Source of the DNA: an uncultured Desulfobacterales bacterium
GTDB lineage: Bacteria > Desulfobacterota > Desulfobacteria > Desulfobacterales > JAFDCJ01
Length of the DNA: 15,816 nt
Direction of reading: 5' to 3'
Assembly: GCA_945787595.1 (NCBI GenBank)
Contig: CALZJV010000306.1
Coordinates: forward strand, 1-15,816
The notes under the pieces are model-generated. The model saw nothing but the letters and a program-made list of their open reading frames with translations. It ran no database searches and was not told the origin of the DNA. Position 1 is the first letter of the stretch. The number at the start of each line of letters is the position of its first letter. The translations under genes were made by a program, and so were the position numbers. Positions 1 to 6,768 of this stretch are shown here, piece by piece.

Positions 1-1482
1 GGTTTCATTGCCGGTTTGGCGGCCTTCGCGGCCTTCTTGGCTGCCGGCTGGGCGGGTTCGGCGGCTTTACGTTCGGCTATCCGCGCTTCCCGTTCCTGCA
101 CCCGTTTCTGTCGTATTTCCTCCAGTTCGGATTCGGCTTTGGCCTTTTCCGCAACGGCTTTTTGAGCCTCGGCTTGCGCCTGGGCTTTGGCTTCGGCATC
201 GGCCTTGCGTTTGGCTTCTTCTGCGGCCTTCGCTTCCGCTTCCGCCTCCGCCCTGGCCTTGGCTTCGGCATCGATCTTCGCTTTTTCGGCTGCTTCGGCT
301 TTTGCTTTTTCGGCCGCTTGCGCCTGGGCTTTTTCTTCGACTTCGGTCTTGGCCGGAGCGGCTTCCTCCGGAGCCGGTTGAGTCGCGGCCTTCTTTTCCG
401 GCAGCGGGACGACCTTCGCGGCGGCCTTGGCTGCCGGTGGCGCTTCTTTCTTGGTGGGTGCCGCTTTCTTGACCTTTTCTTCCGCGATCGTCAGGTCCGG
501 TTGCGGCGAAAGGGACAACAGATCCAGCTCTACCTCCGCCAGCAGCTTTTTAACCGGCGCAATTTCTGTGGCCATGCCGCCTTCATAGATTAAGTCAATG
601 TAGGATCTGGCCAGGCGAATAGACTCGGGGTGCCGCATGATCAGTAAATTTGAGCCGCTCATCAGGTATGCCACCGCTCCCACAGCTTCCATCAAAATGC
701 CGCGTTTTTCGGGATCACCCAGCAGGGGAGCCTCTTCGGCCGTTAGTTTGGCTTCCTTGCATTTCCAAACCTCGTTGCCGAGGTTGTTGATGATCGGAAA
801 CTGTAATTTATCATCCCCCTGGGCCAACGCCGCCATGCGGAGCCGTTCCATCACGGAATATGAATATTCCAAGCCATAACCCAATCCGCCTGTGGTGGGG
901 TCGATAATCATACGATCCGTGGGCATTCCCAGGTTTTCGAGCAGGATGTTGCATTGCTTGGCAAGGTTGACATCGATGGGGGAAGATGCAATCACGGTAT
1001 GCCCAAAGCCCATGGCCGCCGCTCCGATACCTTTGTGATTTTTGTCCTCCACCGGGCCGAGAATCAGGTTTTCTCCCTGGCATTCTTCGGCAATTTTTTT
1101 AAGAACTTCTTCATCTTTTTCGACGTTGGCTGTGCCCCATATAATCAAGGGCATCTTCAGCCGGCGCATCCTCGCCGTTGGGATCGGTGCTCTTTAGCTG
1201 AAGAACAATCATCTCGGCACCGAATTCCTCAACGCATTGTTTGGCCCAGGCGGCAGGATCTGAAATAACGTCTTTGAAGGGCGCGCGCGCCGCCTCCGGC
1301 CACTCATCCGGCTCCATATCCCAGATTTCCATGGCAATCTTGGGCTTGTTGGGCATGGCGCCTTCGAACTGGTAGAAGGGATAGCAGGCCTCTCCGCCGA
1401 CAGTAACGGCTTTATTTCCCTTACCCAGGGCGATTTCCTTTATACTGCCCGTATAGGATTCTTTAAAAAATTCGAAAGCCAA
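1..1482 (-). pseudogene. cdhD: CO dehydrogenase/acetyl-CoA synthase delta subunit (corrinoid Fe-S protein small subunit), frame-broken, 3' end outside window
   Basis: The product is the small subunit of the corrinoid iron-sulfur protein that carries the methyl group to acetyl-CoA synthase in the Wood-Ljungdahl pathway; it acts in the cytoplasm. The start is TTG at 1482, chosen because a near-perfect Shine-Dalgarno (AAGGAGGT, 1487-1494 on the complement) sits just upstream. Residues 1-111 match the family N-terminus (VGGEACYPFYQFEG, then a STDPNGEDAPAEDA region). At about 1149-1152 the frame shifts: the continuation PLIIWGTANVEKDEEVL and the rest of the TIM-barrel (GLGYGLEYSYSVMER, LLIMRHPESIRLAR) lie in another frame, which stays open to base 1. 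By memory of Moorella AcsD, about 13 residues are missing at the break. After the normal family end (near base 560) comes a tail of about 185 codons rich in Ala, Lys and Glu that leaves the window. The identity is secure. Whether the break is real or an assembly fault cannot be told here. Confidence 0.88.
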
Positions 1483-1486
1483 TGTT

Positions 1487-1494
1487 ACCTCCTT
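1487..1494 (-). promoter_or_regulatory. Strong ribosome binding site deciding the TTG start of cdhD
   Basis: The complement reads AAGGAGGT, followed by four bases (AACA) and then TTG. It is close to fully complementary to the 16S anti-Shine-Dalgarno. No ATG or GTG in frame sits at a suitable distance, so the TTG start is well supported. Confidence 0.8.
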
Positions 1495-1516
1495 ATAAGC
1501 TTTTACCGATTAGTGC

Positions 1517-1546
1517 CTGCAGTGTCCATAATTGGAAACACTGCAG
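1517..1546. promoter_or_regulatory. 30-bp hyphenated palindrome upstream of cdhD
   Basis: Perfect 9-bp arms CTGCAGTGT (1517-1525) and ACACTGCAG (1538-1546) flank a 12-base centre that itself contains CCA/TGG pairing. It lies 35-64 bases before the cdhD start codon. It could be an operator for a dimeric regulator or a stem-loop in the mRNA leader. Neither role can be shown from sequence alone. Confidence 0.55.
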
Positions 1547-1630
1547 CGAGTTAACCACAATTAAAACTGCGCTTCTGACAGGTACTTTAAATTTTTTTAC
1601 CCCCCCTTTCATGAGATTATTTATGTATAT

Positions 1631-1647
1631 ATCTACAAACGGTAGAT
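1631..1647. promoter_or_regulatory. Short inverted repeat in the cdhD upstream region
   Basis: ATCTAC (1631-1636) and GTAGAT (1642-1647) form perfect 6-bp arms around AAACG, in an AT-rich stretch about 150 bases before cdhD. It may be a regulator site. No convincing -35/-10 pair could be assigned with it. Confidence 0.25.
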
Positions 1648-1672
1648 TTATCGCCTATGAATCTAGCGTTTA

Positions 1673-1736
1673 CCGGTTAGCCCGTTAGCCGGTTGTATAA
1701 ACGGGCGTACGGGACCAACGGGCAAACGGGATAACC
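1673..1736. repeat. Degenerate 8-base word array
   Basis: Eight consecutive 8-mers can be laid out: CCGGTTAG, CCCGTTAG, CCGGTTGT, ATAAACGG, GCGTACGG, GACCAACG, GGCAAACG, GGATAACC. The first and last thirds are roughly reverse complements of each other (GGTTAGCCCGTT against AACGGGATAACC), so the array is also an imperfect inverted repeat. Confidence 0.6.
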
Positions 1737-1990
1737 TAATCTTAAAATGAACTAAAATTCAAAATGACTAAAATGATCTCAAGTTGCAGAATCCTGCCAA
1801 TTAAAAAGACAGAATACCTTGATTTCTGAGATTTAATTCATACTGTTTAAGTCTAAAACAACACTTGCCCAAAGACATACCAATCCTCATAAAATGCCGA
1901 ATACGATCATTTATCTGGAGTGGATCGCTTTGTCAAGAGCAGAGCAAGTCTGAATATAAATTTCTAATTAAATCCAATTCATTTATGGTC

Positions 1991-2067
1991 AGGGTTCAGA
2001 GTTTCAGGAGTTTTGGGTCTTGGGGGTTTGGAGGTTCGGGGTTCTGGGTTCAGAGGTTCTGGGTTGC
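1991..2067. repeat. G/T-rich heptamer array
   Basis: Eleven consecutive 7-mers of the type AGGGTTC, AGAGTTT, CAGGAGT, TTTGGGT, CTTGGGG, GTTTGGA, GGTTCGG, GGTTCTG, GGTTCAG, AGGTTCT, GGGTTGC. There is strong strand asymmetry (almost no C) and the words are related but rarely identical. Confidence 0.6.
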
Positions 2068-2071
2068 AACA

Positions 2072-2215
2072 ATTGAATATTTTTCGATTGAATATTGAAG
2101 AATTAAGGATTTTTTCCATTTTATAAAAGGACAGAGCGAGACACGGCCCTATCGTCTGCGCTGCGCGAGCGCCATCCTCAAATATTCAATATTCAATCGT
2201 CAATATTCAATTTTT
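2072..2215. repeat. Inverted pair of ATTGAAT heptamer arrays around a 73-bp core
   Basis: The left array (2072-2107) contains ATTGAAT/ATTGAAG words. The right array (2181-2215) reads AATATTC, AATATTC, AATCGTC, AATATTC, AATTTTT, which is the same word on the other strand. The core contains a GC-rich stem-loop (2158-2172). The right array overlaps the last codons of the activator gene, which ends at 2193. Confidence 0.65.
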
Positions 2216-4148
2216 TCCTGGCCTCCAGGCGGGATTTTAGTTTTGGGAATTGATTCATATCTGTATGGGGTAAAAATAGGGCGGCCACATAATTATCCAT
2301 GTATGAAGGTGTGTCCGACAATTCAAAGTTGGTCATTTTTTTAGTAACTTCCGATACATCCTGCCGGATACGATTGGTCAGGGAACTCATCCTGGCACCC
2401 ATCAAGGAGCCGTTACCGATAAAGGTAACTTTATCCGGGTCCATTTCCGGCAGCAGACCGATGATCATGGCTTTTTCAAGATCCACATAACTGCCGAACC
2501 CGCCGGCCAGAATGATATGCTCGATGTCGGCAATGCTGATTCCCACCTCTGTCAACAGGGTCAAGCAGCCACTGTAAATGGCGCCCTTAGCACGGATGAG
2601 ATTTTCGATGTCGATTTCAGTAAGGGTAACATCGCGGCCGATCTGGGTTTCATCTTTCCATGCCAGCACATATTCATAAATACCGTTGTCTTCGCGGATG
2701 CGGGGGGTGTCCAGATCGCGATCAAATTTGCCCAAGTTATTAATAATGCCCATTTCAAACATGACCGCCACCATGATAATCAACCCGGACCCGCAGACAC
2801 CTTTGGCACGTACATTGCCGATGGTGATGATCATCGGCTCGAGGGTAACCGGATCCATGGAGAAATCTTCAATAGCCCCTTTGGAAGCACGCATCCCGAA
2901 TTTCAGTCCGCCGCCTTCGAAGGCCGGGCCGGCGGAACAGGCCGCACATGCCAGCCATTCTTTGTTGCCGATCACAATTTCGGCGTTGGTGCCGACATCC
3001 AGATAGAGCGTCAGGGCCTCGCTGCGATAAATTCCGGACCCCATCACACCGGCGACGATGTCGCCACCCACATAACTGGAAACCGCAGGATAAACCAAGG
3101 CGGTGACATGACCCACCAGATCCATACCCAGGTCGGCGGCTTTTATAGGCGGATACAGGGTGGCGGCTGGAACGTAGGGGGCACGCCGGATAGACCGGGG
3201 ATTGACGGCCAGCATCAACTGAATCATGGTGGTATTGCCGGCCAAGGTGATGGTGGAAATATCCTGCGGATCGACGCCGGATTCTTTCACAATCCGTCTC
3301 AGGATTTTATTGATGGTTTTAATAACGACCGCGCTTATTTTTTCCAGACCACCCGGTTTTTCGGCAAAGACAATGCGCGAAATGACATCTTCCCCATAAC
3401 TGATTTGCCCGTTAAACTCGCCATGCTCGCCCAGAACCTTGCCGGTGATCAGATCGATAACCTGTCCATAAATCGTTGTGGTTCCGATATCCATGGCAAT
3501 GGCATAATTTTGACGGGTTGTATCACCCGGCTGAACATTAATCAGGCGAGTCTTGCCGATCTTTCGCACCGGCCGGACCAGGGTTGCTGTCACCTTAAAA
3601 TCGTCTTCGCGCATCACATCCGGTATTTTACGAATCACGGAGAGATCGACCTCCAGACGATGCTCATCGTGTTTGAGTTTCAGATAGCTGATCAATCGGG
3701 TGATATCGGGCAGGTTGTCCTGGGCCGTGGGTGCGGGCAGCTGTAAATATTTTTTTTCCACCGGCGCCACAAACAGACCCTTTTCCTTGAGCTCCTCGAA
3801 GTTAAATTCCTTGATATGGGCTGTCCGTCGTGGAGCGGCCTGCAGCTTAAGCACGCCGGTGTCTATAGCCGATTCAACGGGAATACGGACCACCAGATCG
3901 CTTTTCACGATCGCCAGACAGGCCAGACGATAGCCTTTTCCCCGATCTTCTTCACTGAGTTTTTCCGAAATCCCACCCTCAACGGCACCGTCTTCAATTA
4001 GGACCCGGCATTTGCCGCATACGCCTTCGCCACCACAGGAGGCGTTGACATGCACTCCGGCCTCCAGGGCCGCACGAATGACGGTATCGCCGTCCTGAAC
4101 CTGAATCGTCTTCTCGTAAGGTAAAAATCTAATCGTGTGCGCACTCAT
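2193..4148 (-). CDS. acsV: Corrinoid protein reductive activator (RACo/AcsV-type [2Fe-2S] ASKHA ATPase)
   Basis: Proteins of this family use ATP to drive a low-potential electron from a [2Fe-2S] cluster to inactive Co(II) corrinoid protein, restoring Co(I). The partner is the CdhD/CdhE corrinoid Fe-S protein, in keeping with cdhD downstream. The length of 651 residues is normal. The N-terminal plant-type ferredoxin domain (about 1-95) has Cys38, Cys44, Cys47 and Cys77. A linker/middle region follows to about 215. The C-terminal ASKHA (DUF4445) part shows phosphate 1 (MDIGTTTIYG, 219-228), phosphate 2 (LYLDVGTN, 391-398) and the adenosine motif (IILAGGFGSY, 545-554). I chose ATG at 4148, which has AGGA eight bases upstream, over an in-frame TTG at 4154 that is too close to it. 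The last residues, LNIDD and the stop, are formed by a heptamer repeat. The family is secure; the exact corrinoid partner is inferred from context. Confidence 0.9.
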   Translation of the reverse strand: MSAHTIRFLPYEKTIQVQDGDTVIRAALEAGVHVNASCGGEGVCGKCRVLIEDGAVEGGISEKLSEEDRGKGYRLACLAIVKSDLVVRIPVESAIDTGVLKLQAAPRRTAHIKEFNFEELKEKGLFVAPVEKKYLQLPAPTAQDNLPDITRLISYLKLKHDEHRLEVDLSVIRKIPDVMREDDFKVTATLVRPVRKIGKTRLINVQPGDTTRQNYAIAMDIGTTTIYGQVIDLITGKVLGEHGEFNGQISYGEDVISRIVFAEKPGGLEKISAVVIKTINKILRRIVKESGVDPQDISTITLAGNTTMIQLMLAVNPRSIRRAPYVPAATLYPPIKAADLGMDLVGHVTALVYPAVSSYVGGDIVAGVMGSGIYRSEALTLYLDVGTNAEIVIGNKEWLACAACSAGPAFEGGGLKFGMRASKGAIEDFSMDPVTLEPMIITIGNVRAKGVCGSGLIIMVAVMFEMGIINNLGKFDRDLDTPRIREDNGIYEYVLAWKDETQIGRDVTLTEIDIENLIRAKGAIYSGCLTLLTEVGISIADIEHIILAGGFGSYVDLEKAMIIGLLPEMDPDKVTFIGNGSLMGARMSSLTNRIRQDVSEVTKKMTNFELSDTPSYMDNYVAALFLPHTDMNQFPKLKSRLEARKKLNIDD

Positions 4149-4172
4149 TTTCAATTTCCTTTTTCACTTGAT

Positions 4173-4228
4173 GTCAGAGGACAGAAAACAGAGGTCAGAG
4201 GACAGAAATTGGAATTCGGAAGTGGGAA
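4173..4228. repeat. Heptamer array upstream of the activator gene
   Basis: Eight in-register 7-mers: GTCAGAG, GACAGAA, AACAGAG, GTCAGAG, GACAGAA, ATTGGAA, TTCGGAA, GTGGGAA. The array begins only 24 bases before the activator start codon. Its last words overlap the left arm of the inverted-repeat element. Confidence 0.7.
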
Positions 4229-4578
4229 GGCGGCCTCCGGCCCATAGGGGCCTGCGCCTACGCCCCGGTGGGAATGCGGAATGAGAAAGCATAGGGCAGA
4301 AATTGGAAGTCGGAATGCGGAATGGGGAAGTCGGAATGAGAAAGCATAGGGCAGAGGGCATGGGGCAGAGCGCATAGCGTTTAAAAAACTGATTTTTTTA
4401 GTAAGCTTGCTACCTGGCTCCATGGCTTTACCTATTTCCGACTTCCGAAGACATTTTTTTCCGACTTCCCGCAGGGGCCGTTTCCAGCCCGTAGGCTTAT
4501 AGGCCATAGGCTTACAGGCCGGAGGGTAGGCCCCTATGGCCCCTATGGGCCGGAGGCCGCATTCCGACTCCCGAATTC
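4212..4578. repeat. 367-bp element with 41-nt inverted arms
   Basis: The left arm 4212-4252 and right arm 4538-4578 are inverted copies, identical at 38 of 41 positions without gaps. The inner 22 bases of each arm (4231-4252, 4538-4559) match exactly. Both arms end outward in GAATTC. The interior has no coding capacity that I trust. It contains heptamer words and inverted GGAAGTCGGAA/TTCCGACTTCC copies. No target-site duplication is visible. It resembles a non-autonomous MITE-like or large palindromic repeat. Confidence 0.65.
4271..4375. repeat. Heptamer array with two 24-nt direct repeats
   Basis: About fifteen 7-mers in register, such as GGAATGC, GGAATGA, GAAGTCG, GAATGCG, GAATGGG, GAAGTCG, GAATGAG, AGGGCAG, AGGGCAT, GGGGCAG. 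A 24-nt word starting CGGAATGAGAAAG occurs exactly twice, at 4277-4300 and 4332-4355, spaced 55 bases apart. Confidence 0.65.
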
Positions 4579-4620
4579 TTCTATATGCTCTATGTCCTTT
4601 TTGTCCGCAACCCAGCTGAA

Positions 4621-4655
4621 CGAATGACGAATTACGAATGACGAGTGACGAATGA
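4621..4655. repeat. CGAATGA heptamer array
   Basis: Five perfect-register 7-mers: CGAATGA, CGAATTA, CGAATGA, CGAGTGA, CGAATGA. It is followed directly by the TGGAATCGCTTCGCTC module at 4656-4671, which recurs with one change at 6753-6768. Confidence 0.7.
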
Positions 4656-4671
4656 TGGAATCGCTTCGCTC
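4656..4671 (+). repeat. TGGAATCGCTTCGCTC module, copy 1
   Basis: This 16-base word directly follows the CGAATGA array. It recurs at 6753-6768 with one substitution, again next to a heptamer array, and a longer variant lies inverted at 10380-10401. Confidence 0.5.
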
Positions 4672-4764
4672 CGTCGTTTTCTATACTTGGTAAAGGCATA
4701 ATTCAGTTTCCGATGCAACTCAAGCAAACCCATAAACTATCTAATAAACACTAGCGGTCCCCAT

Positions 4765-4820
4765 CGAGTATCCAGACTCGAGCATCAGTAACCCGCAACT
4801 CGAAACCCGTAACCCGACAT
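4765..4820. repeat. Heptamer array abutting the stop codon of the CoA-transferase fusion
   Basis: Eight in-register 7-mers: CGAGTAT, CCAGACT, CGAGCAT, CAGTAAC, CCGCAAC, TCGAAAC, CCGTAAC, CCGACAT. The array ends at 4820, the base next to the stop codon of the gene at 4821-6701. Confidence 0.6.
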
Positions 4821-6701
4821 TCATAGCGCCGGTTCATCAAACTTGCAGCGCAACGTCAGCATATCCCCGTCGAAATAGGTATTTACCTTGTAAGGCAACT
4901 GGTTAAATAGTTTGATCATGCCGCGATTTTGAGGAGATGTGTAGGCAACCAGACCGGAAATATGATTTTCCCGGGCCGCCGAGGCCAGCTTTTTTAACAG
5001 GATCTTGCCCATCCCCTTTTTTTGATAATCTTTACTGACGGAAAAAGCAATTTCGGCAACGTTGGTGGCCGGATCGATCAGATATTCTCCAATACCCACC
5101 ACCCGGCCGAAACCAAATTCGCCGACAACCGCCACAACGGTTAAGTCGTTAACATAGTCTATCTGAGAAACCCCTTCAACCTCTTCTTGTAAGAAACTGG
5201 TTTTTTCGTGGAAAAACCTGGCAACGACATCATCCTTGGCGAGGGTGTAAAAGTGCTCTTGAATTCTTCTTTCATCGACAGGTTTGGCGGGCCGTACCGC
5301 CACCTCTTCACCCTCTATTTCGATGGTTTCTTCTAGGTGGATGGGATAGACCCCGTGGATGGATTCACTCAGCGTTCTTTCGGTGCTGAGCAGCCCCATC
5401 TTTTTCGCTTCAAAAAAAAGTTCATCCCGAAAGTCGGGATGTGCAATACTGATCATGGCCATCGCCCGCTCCTGCAGGCTTTTACCGAATAAATTGACCG
5501 CCCCGAATTCTGTGACCACAAGATGAACATCACCCCTGGAGGCCGCGACCGCCGTATCCTCAAGCATCGGGACGATTCGACTCTTCTTGCCCTGCATGGC
5601 TGTGGAAGGTAGCATTATTATCGATTTGCCGCCCGGCGACTGGACCGCCCCGCGCATAAAATCAGATATACCGGTAATCCCTGAAAAATGGGTCTGTGGC
5701 ATGGCATCGGCCGCCACCTGGCCGGTCAAATCCATCGTCATGGCCACACTCATGGCGACCATTTTGTTGTGGGCGGCAATGATTGCCGGTTTACAGACAT
5801 AATCGGAGGGATGAAACTCAACCGCCGGGTTATCATCCAAAAATTCATAGAGGTCCTCCGAGCCGATGGCACTGCTGGCAACCATCTTGCCGTCATTAAA
5901 ACCTTTTTTGCGATTGGTGATCACCCCTCTGGAAAACAGGTGCATAATATCATTGGTCATATACATCGTGTGGATGCCAAGATCGTTTTTTTCCGACAGG
6001 GCCAGCATGACGGCCTCCGACGTGGTTCCCAGGCCGATGGCAAGCGTTGATCCGTCGTCAATCAGCCTTCTTGCAATCAATCTGCCGATATCATTGGCGG
6101 CCGCCATTTCGGGGTTCTCGCCGATGGTCAACAACGGCTCATCGTATTCCACAAAATAATCGACATCGTTGACGTGGATAAAACTGCGCCCCAATACCCT
6201 GGGCATATTGGCGTTGATCTGGGCGATAACCACGTCGGCCGATTGTGCGGCAGCCAGGGTGATATCGACCGAAACCCCCAGGCTCATCCAGCCGAAATCA
6301 TCCGGTGGTGAAACCTGGATCAGGGCCACATGAATCGGTAAAAGCCGGCTTTTAAACAGTCGTGGAATCGCCGACATGTTGATGGGTGTAATAAATCGCT
6401 GGTTGCGGGCGATCCTTTTGGGTTTGGCAGACCCCAGGTAGAAGGATCGAATATTAATATTCTGACTATGGGTTTTGTTGGCAATCAGGGTGAGCGGCGT
6501 TGTCTCCAGGGTCATCAGCCGGACGATCTCGATATCTTTAAAATAGTCTGACAACTCGGAAAGTCCCCGGATCAGATGTTGGGGTTCCCCACAGGAGGAA
6601 CCGATAAATACACGCTGGCCCGGCTTGATTATTTTCAGTGCCTCCGCGACTTTTTTTTTGTTTTCAACATATTTATCCGGCCAATAAAGTGAAGGCGCCA
6701 T
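4821..6701 (-). CDS. Acetyl-CoA hydrolase/transferase-GNAT acetyltransferase fusion
   Basis: Residues 1 to about 440 form a family I CoA-transferase of the acetyl-CoA hydrolase/4-hydroxybutyrate CoA-transferase type. Recognisable parts are FIGSSCGEPQHL (32-43), VSPPDDFGWMSLG (130-142), GLGTTSEAVMLAL (223-235) and GSEDLYEFLDDNP (280-292). Residues about 466-626 form a GNAT domain with an acetyl-CoA loop (YQKKGMGKIL, 559-568); its opening VRPAKPVDE...VVARFF resembles Pat-type protein lysine acetyltransferases. Fusions of this kind are known as a bifunctional annotation class. The likely role is CoA exchange between acetyl-CoA and another carboxylate, with the GNAT domain acetylating a protein; both substrates are unknown. 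One oddity: in related transferases a GIHTE motif carries the catalytic Glu, whereas this protein has GIHTM, so Met246 stands at that place. ATG at 6701 follows a GGGGGAG ribosome site. The family call is firm; the activity is not. Confidence 0.88.
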   Translation of the reverse strand: MAPSLYWPDKYVENKKKVAEALKIIKPGQRVFIGSSCGEPQHLIRGLSELSDYFKDIEIVRLMTLETTPLTLIANKTHSQNINIRSFYLGSAKPKRIARNQRFITPINMSAIPRLFKSRLLPIHVALIQVSPPDDFGWMSLGVSVDITLAAAQSADVVIAQINANMPRVLGRSFIHVNDVDYFVEYDEPLLTIGENPEMAAANDIGRLIARRLIDDGSTLAIGLGTTSEAVMLALSEKNDLGIHTMYMTNDIMHLFSRGVITNRKKGFNDGKMVASSAIGSEDLYEFLDDNPAVEFHPSDYVCKPAIIAAHNKMVAMSVAMTMDLTGQVAADAMPQTHFSGITGISDFMRGAVQSPGGKSIIMLPSTAMQGKKSRIVPMLEDTAVAASRGDVHLVVTEFGAVNLFGKSLQERAMAMISIAHPDFRDELFFEAKKMGLLSTERTLSESIHGVYPIHLEETIEIEGEEVAVRPAKPVDERRIQEHFYTLAKDDVVARFFHEKTSFLQEEVEGVSQIDYVNDLTVVAVVGEFGFGRVVGIGEYLIDPATNVAEIAFSVSKDYQKKGMGKILLKKLASAARENHISGLVAYTSPQNRGMIKLFNQLPYKVNTYFDGDMLTLRCKFDEPAL

Positions 6702-6719
6702 GGGAGTCTCCCCCTGCCA

Positions 6720-6754
6720 ATTGAGTATTGAAGATTGAAAATTGAATATTTATG
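6720..6754. repeat. ATTGAAN heptamer array
   Basis: The words ATTGAGT, ATTGAAG, ATTGAAA, ATTGAAT and ATTTATG follow one another in register, starting 18 bases upstream of the CoA-transferase start codon. The same ATTGAAT word builds the inverted pair at 2072-2215. Confidence 0.65.
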
Positions 6755-6768
6755 GAATCGCTACGCTC
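6753..6768 (+). repeat. TGGAATCGCTACGCTC module, copy 2
   Basis: It differs from the copy at 4656-4671 by one base and, like it, lies at the right-hand end of a heptamer array. It falls in the loop side of the TTTATGGA/TCCATAAA stem-loop (6749-6787). Confidence 0.5.

Larger units (their letters stand above)
1483..2192. other. 710-bp gene-free region between cdhD and the corrinoid activator
   Basis: No credible coding sequence is seen. The stretch holds the cdhD leader with its 30-bp palindrome (1517-1546), an octamer array (1673-1736), about 250 bases of AT-rich DNA without visible structure (1740-1985), a G/T-rich heptamer array (1991-2067), and an inverted pair of ATTGAAT-type arrays (2072-2107 and 2181-2215). 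Between that pair, GCGCT/AGCGC form a small stem-loop (2158-2172). The 77-codon ORF at 1865-2098 runs through these repeats and is not believed. Confidence 0.7.
4149..4820. other. 672-bp repeat-filled gene-free region
   Basis: The gap is almost wholly repeats: heptamers at 4173-4228, an inverted-repeat element at 4212-4578 with further heptamers and two 24-nt direct repeats inside, heptamers at 4621-4655, a TGGAATCGCTTCGCTC module at 4656-4671, and heptamers at 4765-4820. A 182-codon minus-strand ORF spans 4151-4699, but its translation is only low-complexity text produced by the repeats, so no gene is called. No clear promoter for the activator gene could be picked out. Confidence 0.75.

Noticed and set aside
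8..593. Plus-strand ORFs opposite the cdhD tail
   Set aside because: They are the reverse strand of the Ala/Lys/Glu tail, giving low-complexity Leu/Phe/Arg/Pro text; the minus frame continues a known protein.
1865..2098. Plus-strand ORF of 77 codons
   Set aside because: Half of it is the G/T-rich heptamer array; no ribosome site and no recognisable motif.
2517..3746. Plus-strand ORF of 409 codons
   Set aside because: It lies wholly antisense to the activator gene, whose motifs are unmistakable; the composition (many His, Gln, Gly) is typical of an antisense shadow.
4151..4699. Minus-strand ORF of 182 codons between the activator and the CoA-transferase fusion
   Set aside because: Its translation is repetitive text (HSAFRLP, CPLTSVFCPLTS) that simply reflects the heptamer arrays and inverted-repeat element; no domain and no proper ribosome site.
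4173..4820. CRISPR array
   Set aside because: Repeats are 7 bases, degenerate and contiguous, without constant repeats of 24-37 bases alternating with unique spacers; the single 24-nt direct repeat pair is part of the word array and no cas gene is near.
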